A stretch of DNA of 17,922 bases, from contig CAVYHJ010000022.1 in NCBI GenBank assembly GCA_963768165.1, forward strand, positions 1 through 17,922. The letters run 5' to 3'. Of the stretch, positions 6,737-13,134 are shown in pieces. Origin of the DNA: CAVYHJ01 sp963768165 [NCBI: uncultured bacterium]. GTDB taxonomy: Bacteria; UBP4; UBA4092. Within the stretch, counting starts at the first letter, position 1. Each line of letters starts with the position of its first letter. Position numbers and translations under genes: made by a program. The notes below the pieces were generated by a model. That model had not been told where the DNA came from, did not search any database, and saw only the letters and a list, made by a program, of their open reading frames with translations.

Positions 6737-7849
6737 CTATTTTCTTTTTTTGAAAACAATAATCCATTCTCTTTTTGTACCCTTTGCATCCCTTCGAGAT
6801 CTTCTTATATCTGGAATTGAATCTTCAATAATAACTTCTTGTTCAAAACCTTTTATTTGTTGTAAGACCGATTTTTGAATTAATTTTGCAGTATTCACTG
6901 GACGTTTTGTCCGTCGTACCTCACCGATTACCAAGACGCATTTGCCACCCTTTTTCAATCCGTAATAAAATGATAGTAAACACTTTTGCATAAATTGAAT
7001 AAATTTGGAGGGAGTATTTATATTTTTATCATAACCTTGAAATTGATCCGCTCCCAAAAACCAAAGCCTTAATCTGTTATCTCTCGCATAATCAAGGGCA
7101 TTCATATATGGTGGGCTTGTAATAATGGCGTCAATACTATTTGGGAGTAATTTGAGATAACGTGCATCCTGTTTCAAACACTTTTTTGTTACGTCAGAAT
7201 TTATTGTTGGAATTCTTTTATATACCCGATTTATTTTTGCAATAAGTCGAGGAGCTACAGGACGGTATCTATATAATTCCGGATATTCCTCTTTTGGGTA
7301 TTTTTTATTGCGTAAATAAGGAACAAGGTGACTTGATGGATAAGACAGAAATCCGGGTCTTTGATGATGAAGTATTCCAAGCAAACAACTTAAATAAAAA
7401 TACTCACGCTGGTCTTTCAGTAGTTCATTTAATGCAATAATTTCTTTCAAAGTCTTCTGATGGAAGAAACACTTAACCCATTTCGGAACTTTTCTCAAAG
7501 AAATACCTTTGGAAAGACCTTCTGTCTTTGTCAAATAAACTGCAATCTTGTCCAATGCTTCTTCCAATGTAGGTGGTGGATTAATCTTTGCTTTACTAAG
7601 GACAATAGCATATGGATTAATATCTGCTGCTAAAACCGACCTTCCTGCTATTAGGCATTCCAATGCTACCGTACCCGATCCGACAAAAGGTTCATAAACC
7701 ATATCCCCCCGTTTGGTATAAGTTTCTATGAGAGTTTTTGCCATAGTAGACTTCATTTTCCCAATGTATGGCGAAATCTGATGCAATGTGCTTTCAGACT
7801 TCAAACAACTTCCATCCCATAAAATCGGGCTAATTAATGCAGATGCCAT
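6737..7849 (-). CDS. Site-specific DNA methyltransferase (SPPY type), 370 aa
   Basis: This is a SAM-dependent amino-methyltransferase acting on DNA. Motif I, EPFVGSGT, is at 53-60, followed by the SAM-ribose acidic residue Asp77 in AADINPYA. The catalytic motif IV, TSPPYMN, is at 244-250. About 180 residues lie between them, a site for target recognition, giving the order I-recognition-IV. SPPY is commoner in N4-cytosine enzymes but also occurs in N6-adenine ones, so the methylated base is not settled. The C-terminal third (WIIVFKKRK end) is basic. The start at 7849 keeps the conserved HQISPYIGKMKS segment but has no Shine-Dalgarno. It is the first gene of the operon and is followed after 25 bp by the kinase-ATPase. 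No restriction endonuclease is adjacent, so it probably marks self DNA for a system whose effector lies in the next genes (inference). Confidence 0.92.
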   Translation of the reverse strand: MASALISPILWDGSCLKSESTLHQISPYIGKMKSTMAKTLIETYTKRGDMVYEPFVGSGTVALECLIAGRSVLAADINPYAIVLSKAKINPPPTLEEALDKIAVYLTKTEGLSKGISLRKVPKWVKCFFHQKTLKEIIALNELLKDQREYFYLSCLLGILHHQRPGFLSYPSSHLVPYLRNKKYPKEEYPELYRYRPVAPRLIAKINRVYKRIPTINSDVTKKCLKQDARYLKLLPNSIDAIITSPPYMNALDYARDNRLRLWFLGADQFQGYDKNINTPSKFIQFMQKCLLSFYYGLKKGGKCVLVIGEVRRTKRPVNTAKLIQKSVLQQIKGFEQEVIIEDSIPDIRRSRRDAKGTKREWIIVFKKRK

Positions 7850-7893
7850 ATATATTATTTTTGAAATTTAGCTCATAAAATAATTTCTTAAAT

Positions 7894-7902
7894 ATTATAT
7901 CA
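7894..7902 (-). promoter_or_regulatory. Extended -10 promoter candidate for the methyltransferase/kinase/thyX operon
   Basis: On the minus strand TGATATAAT (7902-7894) matches an extended -10 (TG, one base, TATAAT). A TTGATA at 7919-7914 is present but only 14 bp upstream, too close for a normal -35; an extended -10 can act without one. The start site would be near 7887, about 38 nt before the methyltransferase ATG. Confidence 0.5.
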
Positions 7903-8037
7903 AATTATTCTCATATCAATCCCGTATCCAGATTGTACTAAATAAGGAATCGTCATGATATAAACAGTATGCTTTCAACATGGGATCATAAAAGGTATTG
8001 AGGAACCAGTAATCTTATAAAATTCCTATTACAAAGT

Positions 8038-10845
8038 CTACAATTCATATACCTTCAAAACCTCATCTCCGTAATGATTAATAACCTTGATGGCGATTTT
8101 TTTAGTTTTAGGTTTATCAAAAGGACGGCTCTTTGTAGAATAAATCGAAGCCCATGCCGATTCGTTTATCTCCGCCCGTAGAGAACGTTTTAGTTTCTCA
8201 TATGGTTCATCCGCACCCGTGAAATAGGCATGACGGACAAAGAAACTCTCTCCGTTATAACAGGTATCGATAAACCAACAGGCAATATCATCGGTTCTAT
8301 TATTCCTGATTTCACCGGTTGTAGGATCATATATATCCAAACCTTTAATTTCTACCTGAATTTTACCATCTTTAAGTTTGTCAATTTTAATATCGGGTTC
8401 ACCAAAGACCATAAAAAGATTACCCGCACCAGTCTTTTTCAATAATTCATCACCCATTGATAAGTCGGGATTCATACGGACTGGTAGAATAGTCAGTTTG
8501 CCATAACGTTTGACTTCTTCATAAACCGTTGGATCAAAAGCAAACCCACAAATCGCCAAAAGATCAAAGCCAACTCCTTTCACGGCTTCCTTGGCGGCTT
8601 CTTTAATCAGTTCACCGCCGACAGTACCATATTCAGGACCAATACAAACAGCCATCCGTTTGGATTTTCCAGCTTCTTGAAAAATTCCTTCCGCATGAAT
8701 CCATAGTCCAGCATACGGTTCCAAAGTTTCCAAAGTAATCTTGTCCTGTTTGGTAGTTCCTTTGATTCCCGACCGTTTCAGATAATCCAGAATGGTTTGT
8801 TCAAATTGTCCGGCACCGTAAACTTTTACACTCATGCCGTCGAACTCTTTTCCTTCTGCATGAGCAACCTTTTTCTCCACACTAATGGTGCGATGAGGAG
8901 ATAGGCTTTCAACGGTAAAAGGTCCGGTGACACGGATTTTCTTATTCTCCTCATAGGGTTGGTCATAGAGGATTTCGGTATCGGTGTGTTTGGAAATAAC
9001 GGTATCAATTTGTTCCCGTGTCATGCCTTCTTTAATATCGGAATTATTGGCAATGGATTTTAAAGTCACATGAGGAACACGTTTATAGACGAACCCTTTT
9101 TTAATATCCACTTCGGTTTTATAATTCGGGGGGACTTTTCCGGTTATCTCGGTTTCTTTGTTAATTCCTTCCGGTGAATCCGACAAAATGTAATAAGGGA
9201 ATCGTGCGGACATCAAACGTGTCCGTGCCAAAGTCAGTGCCACCCGACTGGTATCACAAGTAATCCAACGTCGTCCCCATTGTTCCGCTACATACGCCGT
9301 TGTTCCGCTCCCGCAGGTCGGGTCTAATACCAAATCTCCGGGGTCAGTGGTCATTAGAAGACATCGTTTTATTACATCTGGAGACGTTTCTACTATGTAA
9401 TTCTTTTCAACACCAAGTTGCACTGAATCCCATCTGTCCGTCAATGGAATGTACATCATATCATCTGCAAAACGTCTATATCGTAATACACTTCCCATCT
9501 TCTCTATTCTATTACCAAACTTCAAATGCTCTAATCCAATTATAGTTGTTTTCCAATGCGTGCCATCTCTTGGAAGATACTTTTGATTTTCAAAAATAAA
9601 CGACTGATCTCCCAAGCTTTCTCCTTCAGAATATAAAGCTGATAACTGGTATCTAATTGATTTTTTAGGTATTTCACCCGTTTCGATTTCTTCTGGAGTC
9701 ATTCTACGTGTTGAACCGTCAGACAACATTAACATATCATACCTATCTAATGATTTTTCTCCGAGTTGTCTTATTTGGTATAACTGTCTATATTTCACTA
9801 CATCTATATTTTTTGCATACCATAGAATATAGTCTAATGTTGATGCCAGTATTTTAGATTCTTGCCCGCTTGTTTTTTGAAATGGAATAATCTTACAAAA
9901 ATTGTCGCTCCCAAAAACCTCATCCATAATATTTCTCACCAAATGTACGTTTTCATCTCCGATTTGGACAAAGATAGAGCCGGATTCGGTGAGGAGTTCA
10001 CGAGCGAGCATAAGGCGGTCACGGAGATAAGAGAGATAGGAATGAATGCCGAGTTTCCAGGTATCACGAAAAGCACGAATTTGCTCTGGTTGACGAGTAG
10101 CATCTTCAGCTTTGCCGTCTTTAACATCACGTTTACGGGTTGAGACCTGCCAGTTGGAACCGAAATTGATTCCATAAGGTGGATCAAAATAAAACATTTG
10201 AACTTTGCCTTTAAGTCCTTCTTTTTCAGCAAGGGAGGTCATGACGAGAAGGGAATCGCCGAGAATCATGCGATTAGACCAATTTTGTTCATGGTGATAG
10301 AAATCCACCATGTCTTCAAATTTAATACCGTTGAAATCGGAAAATAAATCCGCTTGCGGGTCAGGTTTGTCGGCTTTTGCCTGGGCTTTGACTTCTTCGA
10401 TTATGGCTTGGGGATGGATTTTTTCCTGAATATAAATGGGGACGGCGGGGACTTCCAAAGGTTTTTGGTCTTGTTCATCTTTCCCTTTCCAGACCAGTTG
10501 AGGGTCAAGGGATTCATCACGGGCATAAAGCAATCCGGGGAATTGGACAACCTTGGGTTTGGTTTCCTCCTCCTTGATAAAATCTTTCAATTCCTCGGTG
10601 GGGATATTCTTGCGTTTATCTTTATGTTTAATATTGGTGATAGGGGCCAACCGTCCCGTGAACTCTCCCAAAGTCAGAAACTCATATTCTAAGTTGGTCT
10701 TCCCTCTATCTCCCTCTTCGGGACGCTGTTCGCGGGTCGTAATTCGCGGAAGTTGTTTCAGAGGAAGACCTTGTTCAGTGATCATCTTTAACAAGGTCGT
10801 TTTACCGCTTCCCGGTGGCCCACAGAGGATGAAGATATGTCCCAT
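8038..10845 (-). CDS. Large DNA adenine methyltransferase (type III Mod-like) with an N-terminal guanylate-kinase-like P-loop, 935 aa
   Basis: Residues about 75-620 match a family of large site-specific methyltransferases that I recall pairing with a helicase-type restriction enzyme. Catalytic motif IV, FDPPYGINFG, is at 220-229 and motif I, LDPTCGSGTT, is at 507-516: motif IV before motif I is the beta-class order, and DPPY indicates N6-adenine. Target recognition lies between, at about 320-490. Residues 1-67 are different: Walker A GPPGSGKT (9-16), then TTREQRPEEGD and YEFLTLGEF, the GMP-binding pattern of guanylate kinases. That fold normally needs about 190 residues, so it is truncated. 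Residues 620-935 are a conserved-looking tail of unknown role. The gene stands alone, with 188 bp before the next operon and 279 bp after the TIR gene, and no endonuclease is in view. No Shine-Dalgarno precedes the ATG. The DNA coding for the recognition region is much richer in AT than its flanks. Confidence 0.93.
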   Translation of the reverse strand: MGHIFILCGPPGSGKTTLLKMITEQGLPLKQLPRITTREQRPEEGDRGKTNLEYEFLTLGEFTGRLAPITNIKHKDKRKNIPTEELKDFIKEEETKPKVVQFPGLLYARDESLDPQLVWKGKDEQDQKPLEVPAVPIYIQEKIHPQAIIEEVKAQAKADKPDPQADLFSDFNGIKFEDMVDFYHHEQNWSNRMILGDSLLVMTSLAEKEGLKGKVQMFYFDPPYGINFGSNWQVSTRKRDVKDGKAEDATRQPEQIRAFRDTWKLGIHSYLSYLRDRLMLARELLTESGSIFVQIGDENVHLVRNIMDEVFGSDNFCKIIPFQKTSGQESKILASTLDYILWYAKNIDVVKYRQLYQIRQLGEKSLDRYDMLMLSDGSTRRMTPEEIETGEIPKKSIRYQLSALYSEGESLGDQSFIFENQKYLPRDGTHWKTTIIGLEHLKFGNRIEKMGSVLRYRRFADDMMYIPLTDRWDSVQLGVEKNYIVETSPDVIKRCLLMTTDPGDLVLDPTCGSGTTAYVAEQWGRRWITCDTSRVALTLARTRLMSARFPYYILSDSPEGINKETEITGKVPPNYKTEVDIKKGFVYKRVPHVTLKSIANNSDIKEGMTREQIDTVISKHTDTEILYDQPYEENKKIRVTGPFTVESLSPHRTISVEKKVAHAEGKEFDGMSVKVYGAGQFEQTILDYLKRSGIKGTTKQDKITLETLEPYAGLWIHAEGIFQEAGKSKRMAVCIGPEYGTVGGELIKEAAKEAVKGVGFDLLAICGFAFDPTVYEEVKRYGKLTILPVRMNPDLSMGDELLKKTGAGNLFMVFGEPDIKIDKLKDGKIQVEIKGLDIYDPTTGEIRNNRTDDIACWFIDTCYNGESFFVRHAYFTGADEPYEKLKRSLRAEINESAWASIYSTKSRPFDKPKTKKIAIKVINHYGDEVLKVYEL

Positions 10846-11124
10846 AATTTAAGCTTATTTTATCGAAAACTCAGACCCAAAAGTAATAAGATGGATATCT
10901 TCATTAATGAGTGGTTTTCTCGACAGAGTTTTTGCACAGTTTAGTTTATATAGTATTTTATATTTCATTGATGGCACTTAATCGGTTAAATTACTTACAA
11001 ACTTAACATCTCAGAAAATATCCTATACTAAAAAAATAAATTTGTCTAATAATAATCAAATCAACAAACACCCATTAAAAATTACAATTAAGCAATCTAC
11101 TGTATCGGCAGTACGAAAGGTTGT

Positions 11125-12537
11125 TCAACAGTTACTTCCCATTTTAATATCATAAACTTGAATGTCATTTTCTGCAAGAATGAGTTGTTTCCCAAAAGAC
11201 GCAAACCTGATTTCTCTGGATATCGTTTTGTTTGAACCGAAGCATGTCCCGTCTGTGACTTGCCATATTTTGAGAATACCCTCTTCGTCCACTGATGCCG
11301 CAATTTTTCCATCGGGTGAAATATCAACTGACAATATCTTGCTGGAATGTCCCTTAAGAATATGTTCGTTTACTCCGTTTGATAAATTCCAGACCCTCAC
11401 AGTCTCGTCTGCGCTCCCTGAAATCGCGTGCCTACCGACAGAGTCTATAGCTAAACAATCTACAGGACCACTATGCCCAGACAACTTACTTATGAGGGTA
11501 TTTGATTCGATGTTCCATAACCCAATACAATTCTTCCATCCTGCGAAAAGTAAAGTGCTTTCGCCGGGAAGCACAACCAAGCGTCTTAGCCAACTACCAT
11601 AGTTCTTCGCGACCTTAATCTTATCGATACTTTTATTCTTTTTTATATCCCAAATTCCAACAATTCCAGCCTCATCGCCGACGGACAAAAGCTTTTGTCC
11701 ATCTGAAACTACTACTGCCGAGAATACTTGATACTTATGAGGATTGATTTCGATGTACTCACCGTTTTTCATATCCCAGACTTCGCATAACTCGGAATCC
11801 CAAGATACTGCTGCATAGCGACCATCTTGTGAAACCGTAAAATCATTGAACCCCCAATTGCTTGGATAATTACAATCTTCAGTAAGACGCTGGAGGCGTC
11901 GGCCATCATTTATATCCCATAACTCCAGACTGTGATCCGATAATGCAACTGCTACACGATCTGGATTAGAAAGCGTAGCCAATGAAACTGGTTTCCTTTT
12001 TTTTACTTGAAAAGAGTGACGTAGTCTCAACAAGCCGGATTGTGACTCAATGCTTTTGTTTATTAGGTTCGTTTCTTGAGCAATTGTGCTTGATGTACCG
12101 ACGGATGTTGCAAGAAGCGCTCGTACGCCAGCGATGATGCAAGGGAATACGCTTGCAATTCCTGTTGTCGGCAAAGATAGCGATGTCGAAGCGCCCAAAG
12201 CTTGCCGCCACACAGGTTGCCGCTGCTGAAATTCGGCATGAGTGATTCCAAGGAGCAGCGGCACAAATGATTTTCCCACTTCGTAGGCCCGAACTATTTC
12301 CGAAGTCACTTGATTTGAACCCAGCGAGTGCGGGGAGATAACTACGACAATAATTTTGGATTCGTCTATAGCGACTGGGACTTGAAGCAAATATTGCGGG
12401 CCAGGAAGACAGTCCCTTTCGTAATACCATGTAGTTAAACCAGCTTGTTCAAGTGCTTGAGCAATTTCGATAGCGACTCCAGCGTCCTCCTCCACATGGC
12501 TGACAAAAATATCATGCGGCATATTAGTTCTGTCCAT
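11125..12537 (-). CDS. TIR domain fused to a seven-bladed WD40 propeller, 470 aa
   Basis: TIR domains of this sort often cleave NAD or make cyclic ADP-ribose signals in bacterial immunity. Residues 7-140 carry the TIR pattern: HDIFVSHVEEDA (8-19), WYYERDCLPGPQY (37-49), the strand IIVVVISPHSLGS (62-74), and Glu80 in VTSEIVRAYE, at the position of the catalytic glutamate of TIR NADases. After a linker, seven WD40 blades run from about 186 to 465; the clearest are GHSGPVDCLAID...VRVWNL (354-384) and GHSSKILSVDISPDG...LKIWQV (396-427). Such propellers usually sense or dock a partner. Start: ATG at 12537, overlapping the upstream gene by 14 bp, or ATG at 12522, 1 nt after its stop; neither has a strong ribosome site, consistent with coupled translation. 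It is the last gene of the Nudix/RelA operon and the likely killing effector (inference). Confidence 0.92.
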   Translation of the reverse strand: MDRTNMPHDIFVSHVEEDAGVAIEIAQALEQAGLTTWYYERDCLPGPQYLLQVPVAIDESKIIVVVISPHSLGSNQVTSEIVRAYEVGKSFVPLLLGITHAEFQQRQPVWRQALGASTSLSLPTTGIASVFPCIIAGVRALLATSVGTSSTIAQETNLINKSIESQSGLLRLRHSFQVKKRKPVSLATLSNPDRVAVALSDHSLELWDINDGRRLQRLTEDCNYPSNWGFNDFTVSQDGRYAAVSWDSELCEVWDMKNGEYIEINPHKYQVFSAVVVSDGQKLLSVGDEAGIVGIWDIKKNKSIDKIKVAKNYGSWLRRLVVLPGESTLLFAGWKNCIGLWNIESNTLISKLSGHSGPVDCLAIDSVGRHAISGSADETVRVWNLSNGVNEHILKGHSSKILSVDISPDGKIAASVDEEGILKIWQVTDGTCFGSNKTISREIRFASFGKQLILAENDIQVYDIKMGSNC

Positions 12538-13093
12538 TCTTTTGTGTCACTCCATATCGTGTCGCCCAGATAGATAAATCTGCTGCGAGAGATGTTTGAA
12601 ACTTATTTAGATCTTGGTCAATGATTCTAACCATTTGATCGCTTGAAATGTCATGGCGAAATCGGGGAACGCGCTCCCCTTTGCGCCGAATTGGAATCAT
12701 TTCACCCTCTGTAAGCTTTCGGACATTCTTATTGAGTGCCGACTCACGCAAAACATATATAAAAATCGGCAATCCGATATCCTGCGCAGCCTTGAGTTCG
12801 ATGGATGTAAAAGAACCCACGTTATATGCAGATAGCTTACGCTCGACTGCTTTAAGGTCTTGTGGTTCACATCCTAAACTGAAACCAAGGATTAAAACAC
12901 ACGCATCACAACGTTGAGCTTTAGCCGTACACACCTCCGCAACCTGTGCTTCGTTTAGGTTGGATAATGCGCTAACCATTTCTGCTTCAAAACCCAACGA
13001 GAGAATCACATCTTGTGCTGCTTGCCTGTATTGCTTGAGATCGCGAAACGTTGATGAAACGAAAATTCTAACTGTTTCCAATATTTGTGCCAT
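12524..13093 (-). CDS. Stand-alone DUF4062-domain protein, 189 aa
   Basis: The N-terminus RIFVSSTFRDLKQYR (9-23) is the hallmark of DUF4062, a TIR/SLOG-like alpha/beta domain usually found at the front of STAND ATPase or WD40 proteins in conflict systems. A second conserved strand-helix follows at 94-114 (SFTSIELKAAQDIGLPIFIYV, of the type seen as SITELEY...A in the family). Here the domain stands alone, followed only by a helical tail of about 60 residues. I chose the ATG at 13093 (AGG 9 nt before it) over a TTG at 13096. It starts 41 bp after the RelA-SLOG-RyR gene, and its end overlaps or abuts the TIR-WD40 gene, so the two are probably co-translated and may form one complex, a split version of the more usual fused DUF4062-WD40 arrangement. 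Enzymatic activity is unknown. Confidence 0.88.
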   Translation of the reverse strand: MAQILETVRIFVSSTFRDLKQYRQAAQDVILSLGFEAEMVSALSNLNEAQVAEVCTAKAQRCDACVLILGFSLGCEPQDLKAVERKLSAYNVGSFTSIELKAAQDIGLPIFIYVLRESALNKNVRKLTEGEMIPIRRKGERVPRFRHDISSDQMVRIIDQDLNKFQTSLAADLSIWATRYGVTQKNGQN

Positions 13094-13134
13094 CAAATGT
13101 TACCTATGAGCGCTTCCAAAATTTTTATTGATTT

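Noticed and set aside
2178-7849. A known BREX, Pgl or DISARM system
   Set aside because: A methyltransferase and a kinase/ATPase are present, but no PglZ, BrxC or DISARM helicase genes are seen, and a thymidylate synthase is not part of those systems.
8038-10845. A complete type III restriction-modification system
   Set aside because: Only the modification part is present; no helicase-nuclease subunit lies on either side within the window.
9862-10852. Several plus- and minus-strand frames within the large methyltransferase gene
   Set aside because: They are shadows of the 935-aa frame, which carries all the methyltransferase motifs in order.
10846-11124. Promoter for the large methyltransferase gene
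   Set aside because: The gap is AT-rich with several TATA-like strings (for example TAGACA-17-TAGGAT near 11020-11050 on the minus strand), but no pair is convincing enough to list.
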